From contig NZ_FREZ01000014.1 of assembly GCF_900143525.1 (NCBI RefSeq), forward strand, positions 1 to 64,000: DNA of 64,000 nt, in the 5' to 3' direction. The notes under the pieces are model-generated. The model ran no database searches. It had not been told where the DNA came from and was given only the letters and a program-made list of their open reading frames with translations. Within the stretch, counting starts at the first letter, position 1. Every line of letters starts with the position of its first letter. The position numbers and the translations under genes were made by a program. Below, piece after piece: positions 35,019 through 44,092 of this stretch. The DNA comes from Ruegeria sp. Alg231-54 (lineage in GTDB: Bacteria; Pseudomonadota; Alphaproteobacteria; Rhodobacterales; Rhodobacteraceae).

Positions 35019-35025
35019 GCTGGGT

Positions 35026-35508
35026 TCACGATGCGGGCAGGATAACTTTGTCAATCACGTGGATGACGCCGTTCGATGTTTCGATGTCTGCCTGAACAAC
35101 GTTCGCGTCGTTGACCATTACGCCGTTATCAAGGTCAATCTTGACTTCTCCGCCCTGTACGGTTGCGGCTGTCATGTCATCGGACAGATCGCCTGACATC
35201 ACTTTGCCGGGCACCACGTGGTAGGTCAGGATGGCGACCAGTTGATCCTTGTTCTCGGGCTTCAGAAGGGTTTCGACTGTGCCTTCCGGCAGGGCGGCAA
35301 ACGCGTCATCAGTGGGGGCAAAGACGGTGAAAGGCCCTTCACCTTTCAGCGTCTCGACAAGCTCTGCGGCCTGAACGGCAGCGACGAGAGTTTCAAAGCT
35401 GCCTGCGCCGACTGCGGTGTCGACAATATCCTTGGAGTGACCATCAGCATAAGCGGCTGTTCCTACGAAAAAGCTTGCGACACCGGCAATTGCGAGTTTG
35501 CGAAACAT
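35026..35508 (-). CDS. Secreted fasciclin (FAS1) domain protein
   Basis: A 160-residue protein: signal peptide to about residue 22 (GTAAYADG), then one FAS1 domain with the H1 box [17 protein letters not shown] and the H2 box [13 protein letters not shown], and the YH motif in [10 protein letters not shown]. Such proteins are exported and often mediate adhesion or surface interaction. It stands alone, between an FAD oxidase (convergent) and apt. An 11-bp direct repeat lies 30-62 bases upstream. Confidence 0.92.
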   Translation of the reverse strand: MFRKLAIAGVASFFVGTAAYADGHSKDIVDTAVGAGSFETLVAAVQAAELVETLKGEGPFTVFAPTDDAFAALPEGTVETLLKPENKDQLVAILTYHVVPGKVMSGDLSDDMTAATVQGGEVKIDLDNGVMVNDANVVQADIETSNGVIHVIDKVILPAS

Positions 35509-35537
35509 GGTATGATATCCCTTGTTGGAATGCCCTT

Positions 35538-35570
35538 GGTGGCATCAACCGGGATACGGGGTGGCATCAA
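35538..35570. promoter_or_regulatory. 11-bp direct repeat with 22-bp period upstream of the fasciclin gene
   Basis: GGTGGCATCAA occurs at 35538-35548 and again at 35560-35570. The 22-base period is two DNA turns, so a dimer could bind both on one face. It is in the expected promoter region of the minus-strand fasciclin gene. The factor is not known. Confidence 0.45.
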
Positions 35571-35614
35571 AGGGAGATCACTGAATATGTCGATAAGTTC
35601 GGGTTGATTCAATG

Positions 35615-35641
35615 AAAAACCGCGCTAAGCCAACGCGGTTT
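35615..35641 (-). terminator. Intrinsic terminator after apt
   Basis: AAACCGCG (35617-35624) pairs with CGCGGTTT (35634-35641); on the minus strand the stem is followed by TTCATT and the stem itself ends in T's, a usual terminator form, 38 bases after the apt stop. Confidence 0.75.
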
Positions 35642-35678
35642 CAAGTTTCAACTCACGATCTTGTGAATGCGCAGCCTG

Positions 35679-36218
35679 TCAAAGGCCTTCGAATTCGCAC
35701 AAGACTTGGACATCCATACCCATATCCTCCAATGCCTTGCGTCCGCCTAACTCTGGCAGGTCGATAATGAACGAGCATGAGACAATCTCGCCCCCCAACC
35801 GTTCGATCAGTTTGATGCCCGCGGCAGCAGTGCCACCTGTCGCCAGCAGATCATCGACGACGAGGATTTTTTCACCCGGTTGGATGGCGTCGTCGTGGAT
35901 TTCGACAATCGCCTCGCCGTATTCAAGCTTGTAGTCTTGGCTGATCGTGGTTCCCGGCAGCTTGCCCTTTTTGCGGATGGGCACGAATCCGACGCTTAGC
36001 TGGTGCGCGATTGCGCCGCCAAGGATAAAGCCACGCGCCTCGAGACCAACGACCTTGTCGATGCGCTCACCGGCATAGGGGTGCAGCATTTGATCAATCG
36101 ACATGCGGAAACCGCGCGGATCCGCGAACAGGGTCGTGACGTCCCGGAACATGATCCCTTCATGTGGGAAATCCACGATGGTCCGAATGTAATCTTTGAC
36201 CGACTTGTTTCTGGACAT
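35679..36218 (-). CDS. apt: Adenine phosphoribosyltransferase
   Basis: A 179-residue purine salvage enzyme making AMP from adenine and PRPP. The PRPP loop is [16 protein letters not shown] (about residues 118-133), and the family motifs [14 protein letters not shown] and [14 protein letters not shown] are present. ATG at 36218 has GAGGGG six bases upstream; ATG at 36224 would put the ribosome site too close. Functionally it feeds from the adenine released by methylthioadenosine phosphorylase, whose gene (mtnP) is 3.3 kb away. Confidence 0.95.
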   Translation of the reverse strand: MSRNKSVKDYIRTIVDFPHEGIMFRDVTTLFADPRGFRMSIDQMLHPYAGERIDKVVGLEARGFILGGAIAHQLSVGFVPIRKKGKLPGTTISQDYKLEYGEAIVEIHDDAIQPGEKILVVDDLLATGGTAAAGIKLIERLGGEIVSCSFIIDLPELGGRKALEDMGMDVQVLCEFEGL

Positions 36219-36511
36219 GGCCATCCCCTCTGGCGCCAAAACACGCTGGGCTGTTTGGCCCATTGGTGTGAGTCATGCAAGGAAAGATTGCCACCCAAGG
36301 CGTGCGGCATTTGGACTGGCGGTAGTCGCGATACAGTGCATCGACCGGCCGTGTCAGATATGGTTTGTGCCCCTTGCCCTGATCTTTTGAAAAAATCGCT
36401 TGAGCGACATGAAGGTTCGTTGCCATAACCTTCTTTTGCTGTTAGGTGCTCGTGAATTACAAGTTCTATGCGAAGTATATACAAAGACTATCTTGCAGGT
36501 CTGCGATTTTG

Positions 36512-36700
36512 ATGGGAATGGGACGCGTGGGAACGAAAGACGGCAAGGTTTCAACCAAGAAAAACAGTCAGTTGGTCCTGCGGTTGGACAAGGATGAACG
36601 GGACGAGTTTGTTCAGCTATGCAAAGAGTTGGATACGTCGGCCGCGCGAGAAATCCGGCGGTTCATTCGCGGTTTCATGAAGGAACACGCTGAGGGCTGA
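36512..36700 (+). CDS. Small ribbon-helix-helix (RHH) DNA-binding protein
   Basis: A 62-residue basic protein; a start at 36518 (60 residues) is also possible. A polar N-terminus leads to the likely RHH strand (SQLVLRLDK), helix 1 (DERDEFVQLCKEL) and helix 2 (TSAAREIRRFIRGFMKEH). This is the CopG/Arc-like pattern, typical of autoregulating repressors or antitoxins. No toxin-like partner is adjacent: the next gene on the other strand is a LysE exporter. A palindrome GTATATAC at 36475-36482 lies 30 bases upstream. Assigned by fold pattern only; target unknown. Confidence 0.65.
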   Translation: MGMGRVGTKDGKVSTKKNSQLVLRLDKDERDEFVQLCKELDTSAAREIRRFIRGFMKEHAEG

Positions 36701-36704
36701 GCCC

Positions 36705-37334
36705 TCAGGCCGGGCGGCGCAGGACAGCCGTGGCCACTCCCATCCCGATTAATGCCAGCCCTCCGAACCGGGTCATTGCGGTGATGACGCCAGAACGGCC
36801 GATCATCTGGCGCAGCCGATCCGCCAAAAGGGCGTATGCCAGCGAATTCAGCCATGCCAGCCCCACGAAGGTCGCGATCAGGATAGCAAATTGCGGTCCA
36901 AGCGGGTCAGCCGGGCGCAGAAACTGAGGAACGAAAGCAATAAAAAACGCGATGGATTTCGGGTTCAACGCGGTGACCGCGGCGGCATGGCCAAATACGC
37001 TATGTGCGGTGACATTGCGCCCGGTGTCCACAGTCTCAAGCCCGCCTGATGGCGCGCTGCGCAACAGTTTGATCCCCAGCCAGACCAAATAGGCGGCGCC
37101 GACCCATTTGAGGGCTGTGAACAAAGTGGCCGAGGCCAGGACCAGCGCGCCAAGCCCCAAAAGAGAGGCCGTCATAGCTACCAGATCCCCGACAGCTACA
37201 CCCGTCGCCGAGGCGACAGCCACGCTGCGCCCCTTGGACAGGGCATAGCTGAGCACCAGCAGGACCGTCGGTCCTGGGATCAATAGTAGGGCCGTGGATG
37301 CAGCGACAAAGGCGAGCCAAAGGTCAAGGGACAT
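36705..37334 (-). CDS. LysE/RhtB-family amino acid exporter
   Basis: A 209-residue membrane protein with about six spans. The family signature LIPGPTVLLVLSYALSKG (about residues 18-35) and GVAVGDLVAMTASLLGLGAL, then WVGAAYLVWLGIKLLR, are clear. The C-terminal half has ALNPKSIAFFIAFVPQFL. It exports amino acids or related small molecules; the substrate is unknown. It converges with the RHH gene, with 4 bases between stops. Confidence 0.9.
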   Translation of the reverse strand: MSLDLWLAFVAASTALLLIPGPTVLLVLSYALSKGRSVAVASATGVAVGDLVAMTASLLGLGALVLASATLFTALKWVGAAYLVWLGIKLLRSAPSGGLETVDTGRNVTAHSVFGHAAAVTALNPKSIAFFIAFVPQFLRPADPLGPQFAILIATFVGLAWLNSLAYALLADRLRQMIGRSGVITAMTRFGGLALIGMGVATAVLRRPA

Positions 37335-37385
37335 CGGAAATCCTGTAATGCGTTTTGCGCAGCAAGCCCGGACCAGCGCGCAAGG

Positions 37386-38402
37386 TCAAGCCCTGCGTGG
37401 TTGCGTTGTCAGACGCATCAGCGCCTCAAGCGGACCGCGTTTGAATTTGCGGGACCACAATAGGGCAAAGATCGAGGACGCGGCACAGAACGCAACAGCG
37501 TAACCCGCGATCTGCGGGGCGTTCAGTGACCCGTTCAACAACCCGGCCTCCTCCAGTATGCCCATGCCGATCAGGATGTGCGCCACATAGAGCGTCAGGC
37601 TTTGCCGACCGGGCGCGGTCAGGGCTGGGCCGATGCGCAACTTTTCGATCTTGGGCCACAGCTTCAACAGCAATCCGACCACCACGCAAGCCGAGCCGGT
37701 TCCGGCAATAATGTAGAACGGTCCCGGTGGGATGGACGCGGTTCCCAGATAGATCACCAGATCAGGGTCCGAGGCCAACATTTGCGGGAATAGGGCAAAT
37801 ACGGCAGCTCCGAACCCCCACATGATCAGCCTGTGTTGAATGCAGATCGTGTGCAGTTCTGACCGTCCAATGGCCATTCCGATCAACAGGAACGCCGCCC
37901 AGGGAAGGACCGGGTGCCAGCCGTTGAAAAACAGGTTGCGCAAGAAACCGGGCAGGGTCCAAAGATCGGCGTATGTCAGCGTGTCCCAGTCCCAGCCAAG
38001 GTCGTAGTTGAAAATCATGACGGCGATGACAGCCAGCGCCACCACCCCAACTGAACCCAGCCACAATGCACGGGTCGGTGCCGTCAGGAAAGCAGCGCCA
38101 ACAACGAAGTACACCGCGTAGAAATGCAGGATATCGGCGTCAAATACGGTCATGTTGATCAGACCGAGCACGAACAAGAACACCGCGCGCCGCAGCAGCA
38201 CCGATGCTGAAACAGAAGACAACCCAATTCCGATACCGGCCAGGATGACAAACAATGCGGCTGCGCGGCCTTCAAGCAATTCGATCAGGGTCGAGGCCCA
38301 GTCATTGCCAGGGGCGACCTGAGCGGCAATGCGGAAATTTACCAGAACCATTCCGCAAAACGCCAGAAACCGGGCTGCGTCCAATGCCTCAAGTCGTTTC
38401 AT
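37386..38402 (-). CDS. DUF418-family polytopic membrane protein
   Basis: A 338-residue protein with about ten membrane spans. The start RLEALDAARFLAFCGMVLVNF is like the acyltransferase-3/DUF1624 family and the end, RKFKRGPLEALMR, is the DUF418 signature. Such proteins may transfer acyl groups to envelope glycans, but this is not shown. Gap of 51 bases from the exporter gene start, same strand. Confidence 0.82.
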   Translation of the reverse strand: MKRLEALDAARFLAFCGMVLVNFRIAAQVAPGNDWASTLIELLEGRAAALFVILAGIGIGLSSVSASVLLRRAVFLFVLGLINMTVFDADILHFYAVYFVVGAAFLTAPTRALWLGSVGVVALAVIAVMIFNYDLGWDWDTLTYADLWTLPGFLRNLFFNGWHPVLPWAAFLLIGMAIGRSELHTICIQHRLIMWGFGAAVFALFPQMLASDPDLVIYLGTASIPPGPFYIIAGTGSACVVVGLLLKLWPKIEKLRIGPALTAPGRQSLTLYVAHILIGMGILEEAGLLNGSLNAPQIAGYAVAFCAASSIFALLWSRKFKRGPLEALMRLTTQPRRA

Positions 38403-38614
38403 GCTATCCCTCTGTTTCGCCAGCGTTTTGACGGTGCTGTGCGAACCACAGATCGGTGCACTACAGGCGATTTTTCAAGATGCTGGGCGAAAAAGAACCA
38501 GTGCCGTGCAACGCGGCAACAAGTTTTAAGATTGGATTAAGTGTAGCCCGTGCGGCTTGAAACGGTTCCTTGGGCCACCGACCTTGGATTGGACGCAACA
38601 CTTCGGAGAGGCCG

Positions 38615-39481
38615 ATGGTTCAAACAGATCAAACACGCGCGAACGCGGCACCTGAAACCAGCCACTCACGGCTTGCCCATGTAAAGGGCGCGCTGATCCT
38701 TTTGGTTCCGGTCCTCGCAGTGATCTATGCGGGCATCGTTGGGTATATGTATGTGAACCAGCAATCGCTGTTGTTCAAACCGGACGGAGAATTACCAGCG
38801 CCCAACACGGTAGGGTTGGCTGATGTGGAGTCCGTTTCCTTCACAATGTCCGATGGCGTTACGCTGACCGCGTGGTCCGCCCCGCCCGCGACCGATGATG
38901 CGCCGACGGTTTTGTTCTTTCATGGTCAATCGGGCAACCTGGGCGACAGGGACGATCGGATGAGAGAGATCCTCAACAGCGGCTTCGGCCTGCTGGCCCC
39001 CAGCTACCGTGGCTATCCGGGCAGCGAGGGCGAACCGTCCGAGATGGCGCTGATTTCCGACGGCATCCAGATGTATGACCAGTTGGATCGCCAAGGTGCG
39101 GACGTTGTGTTGCACGGCCAAAGTCTTGGAACAGCCGTTGCGACCGCCGTAGCTGAACAGCGCCCAAATGCACAGTTGCTGGTGCTTGAGGCACCCTTTA
39201 CGGCTACGGTGGACGTCGCGGCGGAAAGATATCCCTGGCTACCGGTGCATGCCCTGATGCGGGATCAGTTCGCGACCCGTGATCTGATCGAGAACGTCAC
39301 CGTTCCGACTTTGATATTCCACGGGACCGAGGATGAAACGGTTCCACTGCATCACGGCGAAGCTTTGGCCGCGATGGCCGGGGAGACGGCGCAGATCTAT
39401 GTCATCCCGGACGGCACACACAACGACCTCTGGTCGCACGGATTGTGGGATCAGGTTCAACAGTCTTTGCCAGCCAACTAA
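38615..39481 (+). CDS. Membrane-anchored alpha/beta hydrolase (ABHD13/Bem46-like)
   Basis: A 288-residue serine hydrolase. N-terminal anchor (about residues 26-46), then the hydrolase core: oxyanion motif FFHGQSGNLGDR, nucleophile Ser in LHGQSLGTAVA (G-x-S-x-G), Asp in FHGTEDETVPL and His in DGTHNDLW. Predicted catalytic triad is complete. ATG at 38615 has GGAGAGG upstream. It converges with mtnP with 9 bases between stops. Substrate unknown. Confidence 0.87.
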   Translation: MVQTDQTRANAAPETSHSRLAHVKGALILLVPVLAVIYAGIVGYMYVNQQSLLFKPDGELPAPNTVGLADVESVSFTMSDGVTLTAWSAPPATDDAPTVLFFHGQSGNLGDRDDRMREILNSGFGLLAPSYRGYPGSEGEPSEMALISDGIQMYDQLDRQGADVVLHGQSLGTAVATAVAEQRPNAQLLVLEAPFTATVDVAAERYPWLPVHALMRDQFATRDLIENVTVPTLIFHGTEDETVPLHHGEALAAMAGETAQIYVIPDGTHNDLWSHGLWDQVQQSLPAN

Positions 39482-39490
39482 AGTTGCCGG

Positions 39491-40363
39491 TCAGAGAATC
39501 CGACCAGCAACAGCATCCAATTTTGCCAACACGGTGGGATCACGTTTCTCCGGTGCGGTCAGGATGGCATATTCCAGTGCCCTGTCGCAGCCATGAGGGC
39601 AGGGCGCGCGGTCAGCGCCCAGCAGATCGGGCAGACCTTTGACAAGCGCACGGCCTTTCTCGGCATTGCCGGTCAGCGTGGCGATGATGGAGGTGACGTC
39701 CACCTCACCGTGATCCGGGTGCCAGCTGTCGTAGTCGGTGACCATGGCGATCGAGGCATAACAAAGCTCGGCCTCGCGGGCGAGTTTGGCCTCGGGCATG
39801 TTGGTCATACCGATTACGTCGCAGCCCCAGTGTTCGCGGTACATCTTGGATTCCGCCAGTGTCGAGAATTGCGGCCCCTCCATCGCCAAGTACGTACCGC
39901 CGCGATGAATGGCGATGCCTGCAGCCTTGCCGGCAGTCTCACACGCGTCCGACAGGCGCGGGCAGGTGGGGTGCGCAACACTGACATGAGCGACGCAGCC
40001 GGTGCCAAAAAAGCTCTTCTCGCGCGCAAACGTCCGGTCGATGAACTGATCAACGATCACGAAATCGCCCGGTGCCATATGCTCGCGGAACGACCCGCAG
40101 GCCGAAACCGAGATCACGTCCGTCACGCCCAGCCGCTTCAGCGCGTCGATATTGGCGCGGTAAGGAACGTCGGTCGGGGAATGCACGTGACCACGCCCGT
40201 GACGGGGTAGGAACGCCATGTCCACGCCATTCAGCGATCCGGTCAGGATCTGATCCGAAGGATCGCCCCATGGCGTTTCGACTGTGACCCATTCTGCTTT
40301 TTCCAAACCGTCAATGTCGTAAATGCCTGATCCGCCGATGATGGCGATTTTGGTCTGGGTCAT
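39491..40363 (-). CDS. mtnP: S-methyl-5'-thioadenosine phosphorylase
   Basis: A 290-residue phosphorylase that splits methylthioadenosine (from polyamine and homoserine lactone synthesis) into adenine and methylthioribose-1-phosphate. Phosphate-binding IIGGSGIYDI and PRHGRGHVHSP, the substrate loop AMEGPQFSTLAESKMYR and GMTNMPEAKLAREAELCYA support the MTAP group. ATG at 40363 has GGAGAG upstream; the frame extends to 40432 without one. The released adenine could go to Apt, encoded 3.3 kb away. Confidence 0.94.
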   Translation of the reverse strand: MTQTKIAIIGGSGIYDIDGLEKAEWVTVETPWGDPSDQILTGSLNGVDMAFLPRHGRGHVHSPTDVPYRANIDALKRLGVTDVISVSACGSFREHMAPGDFVIVDQFIDRTFAREKSFFGTGCVAHVSVAHPTCPRLSDACETAGKAAGIAIHRGGTYLAMEGPQFSTLAESKMYREHWGCDVIGMTNMPEAKLAREAELCYASIAMVTDYDSWHPDHGEVDVTSIIATLTGNAEKGRALVKGLPDLLGADRAPCPHGCDRALEYAILTAPEKRDPTVLAKLDAVAGRIL

Positions 40364-40502
40364 GGCTGCTCTCCGTGAAAAACTGTTGAAAGAGTTCTGC
40401 GTGGCAGCCGCGGGTTTGGCAAGTGGCTTCAAGGGTTTGTGTAACTTGCTTGCTAGCTATGCGGTTTACGCATATCAGGGTCCCGCTGGGTGCAGTATCT
40501 AA

Positions 40503-40516
40503 TGTCAGGTATGACA
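40503..40516. promoter_or_regulatory. Inverted repeat upstream of the SulP transporter gene
   Basis: TGTCAGGTATGACA is a perfect 5-bp inverted repeat (TGTCA-N4-TGACA), 47 bases before the SulP ATG. The size and spacing suit a GntR- or FNR/CRP-like dimer site. No regulator gene is next to it. Confidence 0.4.
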
Positions 40517-40563
40517 GGTAAAAGGCATCTTTCGCGCGAACAAACAACCCCACAGGACGTCTC

Positions 40564-42198
40564 ATGCCCCGAGCCATGCTGGCAAGCTTTGCCAATCGTA
40601 TAGCCAAACCCGATCTCCGCTGGATGCCGGACGAGGGGCTGACGGTTTCGCGCTTGCGGATTGAGCTGTTGTCGGGCCTGACCGTTGCGTTGGCTCTTGT
40701 GCCCGAAGCAGTAGCATTTGCCTTTGTCGCAGGTGTGCACCCGTTGGTCGGGTTGTATGCCGCGTTCATGGTGGGCTTGATCACGGCGCTGATCGGCGGT
40801 CGACCTGGTATGATCTCCGGCGCAACCGGTGCTCTGGCTGTTGTGATGGTGGCGTTGGTGGCTGAACACGGGGTGGAATACCTGTTCGCCACGGTGGTTT
40901 TGATGGGCATTTTGCAGGTCATTGCCGGCGCGATGCATTGGGGCCGGTTCATCCGACTGGTGCCGCATCCGGTGATGCTGGGCTTTGTGAATGGTCTGGC
41001 CATCGTGATTTTTCTGGCCCAGATGGGCCAGTTCAAAGTTCCGGGCACCATGGAAAACACCGGTCACGGCTTAAGTGGTGGCGAATGGCTTTCGGGTCTG
41101 CAGATGTATACGATGCTGGGTCTGGTCGCCCTGACGATGGCCGTGATCTGGGTCACGCCGCGGATTACACGTATCGTGCCCGCGCCATTGGCCGGTATCT
41201 TTGTCGTTGCCGCGCTGGTGATTGGCTTTGGTCTTGATGTGCCGCGCGTCGGCGATCTGGCCTCAATCGAGGGCGGTCTGCCCGCATTCCACATCCCGAT
41301 GGTGCCGCTGAACTGGGAGACCTTTGAGATCATCCTGCCTTACGCTGTCATTCTGGCCGCCATCGGCTTGATTGAATCCCTGCTGACCCTGAACCTCGTT
41401 GGTGAAATCACCGGCAAGCGCGGAGGGGCCTCGCAAGAATGCATTGCGCAGGGTGTGTCCAATGTGGCGACTGGATTCTTCGGCGGTATGGGCGGTTGTG
41501 CTATGATCGGTCAGTCGATGATCAACGTGAAATCGGGCGGTCGTACACGCATTGCTGGGATCGCTGCGGCGCTGTTTCTGTTGATCTTTATCCTGTTTGC
41601 CTCACCCCTGATTGAGCAGATTCCGCTAGCAGCGCTGGTGGGTGTGATGTTCATGGTGGTAATCGGAACCTTTGCCTGGAACTCGTTCAAGATCATGCGC
41701 AAGGTGCCCCTGATGGATGCGTTTGTCATCGTTTTGGTGACTGTTGTGACCGTGATGGAAGACCTTGCGGTTGCCGTGGTTGTCGGCGTGATTGTCTCGG
41801 CGCTGGCCTATGCCTGGAACAACGCCAAGCGTATCCATGCCGTCACGCGTGAGTCTGCCACGGAAGAAGGTGCAAAGGTCTATGAGATTCAGGGGCCGCT
41901 GTTCTTTGGCTCATCCGATGGTTTTACCGAGCTGTTCGATGTTCAGAACGACCCTGACACTGTAATCGTGGACTTTGCCGAAAGCCGCGTCGTGGATCAA
42001 TCCGCGCTGCAAGCCATCGAAAACATCGCTGGAAAATACGAGGCTGCGGGCAAGCGCGTCATGCTGCGCCACCTCAGCCGGGATTGCCACAAACTGCTGA
42101 ACAAGGCCGGCCACCTTATGGTCGATAGCGACGATGACCCGGACTACGAACTGGCCGTCGATTACTCGGTCCGCACGGGTGTGCTGGGCGGGCATTGA
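40564..42198 (+). CDS. SulP-family inorganic anion transporter with STAS domain
   Basis: A 544-residue transporter with about 10-12 membrane spans (residues 20-415) and a C-terminal cytoplasmic STAS domain (about 430-525, VIVDFAESRVVDQSALQAIE). The family signature is around ALALVPEAVAFAFVAGVHPLVGLYAA. Members carry sulfate, bicarbonate or dicarboxylates; nothing here separates these. AGGACG lies upstream of the ATG. A shared terminator follows. Confidence 0.93.
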   Translation: MPRAMLASFANRIAKPDLRWMPDEGLTVSRLRIELLSGLTVALALVPEAVAFAFVAGVHPLVGLYAAFMVGLITALIGGRPGMISGATGALAVVMVALVAEHGVEYLFATVVLMGILQVIAGAMHWGRFIRLVPHPVMLGFVNGLAIVIFLAQMGQFKVPGTMENTGHGLSGGEWLSGLQMYTMLGLVALTMAVIWVTPRITRIVPAPLAGIFVVAALVIGFGLDVPRVGDLASIEGGLPAFHIPMVPLNWETFEIILPYAVILAAIGLIESLLTLNLVGEITGKRGGASQECIAQGVSNVATGFFGGMGGCAMIGQSMINVKSGGRTRIAGIAAALFLLIFILFASPLIEQIPLAALVGVMFMVVIGTFAWNSFKIMRKVPLMDAFVIVLVTVVTVMEDLAVAVVVGVIVSALAYAWNNAKRIHAVTRESATEEGAKVYEIQGPLFFGSSDGFTELFDVQNDPDTVIVDFAESRVVDQSALQAIENIAGKYEAAGKRVMLRHLSRDCHKLLNKAGHLMVDSDDDPDYELAVDYSVRTGVLGGH

Positions 42199-42202
42199 TT
42201 GC

Positions 42203-42229
42203 AAAAGGCGGCCACTTCGGCCGCCTTTT
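42203..42229. terminator. Bidirectional terminator between SulP and CatB-like genes
   Basis: AAAAGGCGGCC (42203-42213) pairs perfectly with GGCCGCCTTTT (42219-42229) over a 5-base loop. The A and T runs make it work both ways, and the minus-strand stop codon overlaps it. Confidence 0.88.
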
Positions 42230-42869
42230 ACTTTGGAGCAATTCGTTCCAATTCTTCAATATTACCAGACAGAAGCGCCTCTTCGGCTTTGGCGATCTTC
42301 TCGGCGGGCCAATCCCACCAGTTCAATGCCAAAAGCCGGTCGATGGTGTCCTTTTCGAACCGGAACCGCCGCACTTCGGCAGGGTTTCCGGTAATGATCG
42401 CATAGGGCGGTACGTTTCCGCGAACAACAGACCCGGCACCAATAATTGCCCCCGAACCGATTCGCGCACCGGGCAGGATCATTGCGCCATAGCCAATCCA
42501 GACATCGTGGCCGATGAGAGTGTCGCGCGTGTCCGGCTGAAACCCGGTCATTCCGTCCGGGTCAAACACTGGAAACGGAAAGCACGTCAATCCATCCATT
42601 GAATGATTGGCCGATGATGTGATGAAACGTACACCATGGGCGATCTGACAGAACTTCCCCAGCACCAGCCTTTCTTGCGAAAACGGAAACAGGTAGGGGG
42701 CAAGTCGTTGCGCCCATTCGTCTGACGGCTCAAAATCCGATGCGTAGCTGTATTCTCCGGCCTGAAACCTGGGATGGTCAATCGCTTCAGACAGGAAAAC
42801 TGTGCCCTTGTGATCAGAGCCATCAGGGAGCGTGATCGGGTATCTGCGTAAGGGGTCAGGAAGCGGCAT
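42228..42869 (-). CDS. CatB-related O-acetyltransferase (hexapeptide repeat)
   Basis: A 213-residue left-handed beta-helix acetyltransferase of the xenobiotic acetyltransferase group. Hexapeptide repeats run in LIGHDVWIGYGAMILPGARI and SGAIIGAGSVVRGN; the catalytic-type His and the SSANHSMDG stretch are present. The N-terminus is long, with DGSDHKGTVFLSEAIDHPRF. It could act on chloramphenicol-like molecules or on sugars; the latter is more likely in a marine chromosome. The start overlaps the stop of the flavin reductase gene (TAATG). Confidence 0.88.
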   Translation of the reverse strand: MPLPDPLRRYPITLPDGSDHKGTVFLSEAIDHPRFQAGEYSYASDFEPSDEWAQRLAPYLFPFSQERLVLGKFCQIAHGVRFITSSANHSMDGLTCFPFPVFDPDGMTGFQPDTRDTLIGHDVWIGYGAMILPGARIGSGAIIGAGSVVRGNVPPYAIITGNPAEVRRFRFEKDTIDRLLALNWWDWPAEKIAKAEEALLSGNIEELERIAPK

Positions 42870-43474
42870 TAGTCATCCGGTCGTGAAAGGCTGAACAGCT
42901 CGGTGACCACTGAATAGTCCCGGTACCCAAGCCTTGCCAGCGGTTGGAATGTTGTGACGTCGAACATGCCGTCTTTCAGGCAATCGTCGCGCAGATGTAC
43001 GCCGGTTACTTCTCCGAACACTACCCGATTGGCCTCGCCCGGAAGGGACACGATCTGGGTTAGCTTGCATTCCAGCGCTGCCGGAGCCCCTTCGATCCGG
43101 GCGCATGGGATGGTTTCGCATTCCAAGGGTGTCAGGCCTGCATGGCCAAATTCGTCGACATGTTTCGGCAAGCCTGCTGAGCTGGCATTCATTGCGTCGC
43201 GATGTGCGTGGGCCACGACGTTTACACAAAACACCCCCGTTGCCTTGATATTGGCAAGGCTGTCTTTCGTGCCGTCTTGATCGTGTTTGGTTCCGGTTGA
43301 AGCAAACATCACCTGCGGCGGGGTGTAAGCAACGCCGTTGAAAAACGAATACGGAGCCAGATTGTTGATCCCATCTGTGTCACGCGTGGAAATCCAGCCG
43401 ATCGGTCGTGGCGTGATAATGGCGTTGAACGGATTGTGCGGCAGGCCGTGGCCGTCTTCGGGGCGATAGAACAT
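42869..43474 (-). CDS. Flavin reductase family protein (FMN-binding split barrel)
   Basis: A 201-residue FMN-binding split-barrel protein: FNAIITPRPIGWISTRDTDG (start of the barrel), NLAPYSFFNGVAYTPPQVMF (FMN phosphate contacts), KDSLANIKATGVFCVN and HVDEFGHAGLTP. Members are NAD(P)H:flavin oxidoreductases or partners of monooxygenases. It is upstream of and overlaps the acetyltransferase gene. No monooxygenase is nearby. Confidence 0.9.
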   Translation of the reverse strand: MFYRPEDGHGLPHNPFNAIITPRPIGWISTRDTDGINNLAPYSFFNGVAYTPPQVMFASTGTKHDQDGTKDSLANIKATGVFCVNVVAHAHRDAMNASSAGLPKHVDEFGHAGLTPLECETIPCARIEGAPAALECKLTQIVSLPGEANRVVFGEVTGVHLRDDCLKDGMFDVTTFQPLARLGYRDYSVVTELFSLSRPDD

Positions 43475-43545
43475 AAGATCTCCAAGCGTTTGCCCAAGGC
43501 GTACCGAAGTGCTAGGGCGATTGCCAGCTAGGAAAAGAGGGCAGG

Positions 43546-44040
43546 GTGCAGCAGTTCGTGATCAGGCCGGAGGAGCCGGATGATTGGTGGGAGGTCGAGG
43601 CACTTTATGACCTGTGCTTTGCGCCGGGGCGTGAGGCGCTGTCCTCGTATCGTCTGCGCGATGATGTTCCACCCGTGTCGGGCCTTTCGCTTGTTGCGCG
43701 CGACGGGCAGGGCATTCTGGCCGGGGCGATCCGTTTCTGGCCCGTGCATGTGGGCGATCACGACGCTTTGTTGCTGGGCCCCGTGGCGGTGCACCCGACC
43801 CATCAAGGCGAAGGTCTGGGAGGATTCCTGATCCATCAGGGGCTTGAGGCCGGTCGCGAAATAGGCTGGCAAAGGGCGATGCTGGTGGGCGATGCGCCTT
43901 ATTATGCGCGTTTCGGGTTCACACGACTTTCCGGTGTGGAAATGCCCCCGCCAACAAACCCAGACCGGGTCTTAGGCGCGGAATTGAGCCCCGGTGAATG
44001 GTTGAATGTGCGTGGCGAGGTGACCCGCTGGACGCGCTGA
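43546..44040 (+). CDS. GNAT N-acetyltransferase (YhbS-like)
   Basis: A 164-residue acetyltransferase with RPEEPDDWWEVEALYDLCF at the N-terminus, the acetyl-CoA loop VAVHPTHQGEGLGGFLI (about residues 81-97) and LVGDAPYYARFGF. Start is GTG at 43546 with GAGGGCAGG upstream. It is divergent from the flavin reductase gene. Target unknown. Confidence 0.87.
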   Translation: MQQFVIRPEEPDDWWEVEALYDLCFAPGREALSSYRLRDDVPPVSGLSLVARDGQGILAGAIRFWPVHVGDHDALLLGPVAVHPTHQGEGLGGFLIHQGLEAGREIGWQRAMLVGDAPYYARFGFTRLSGVEMPPPTNPDRVLGAELSPGEWLNVRGEVTRWTR

Positions 44041-44092
44041 GCTATTGAAACCCTGCCGTTCAGCCCCGATGTTTAACGTCAGGAGGGCTTAT

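Noticed and set aside
36446..36511. Longer start for the RHH protein
   Set aside because: The added 22 residues do not look like protein of this family and the region contains the likely promoter.
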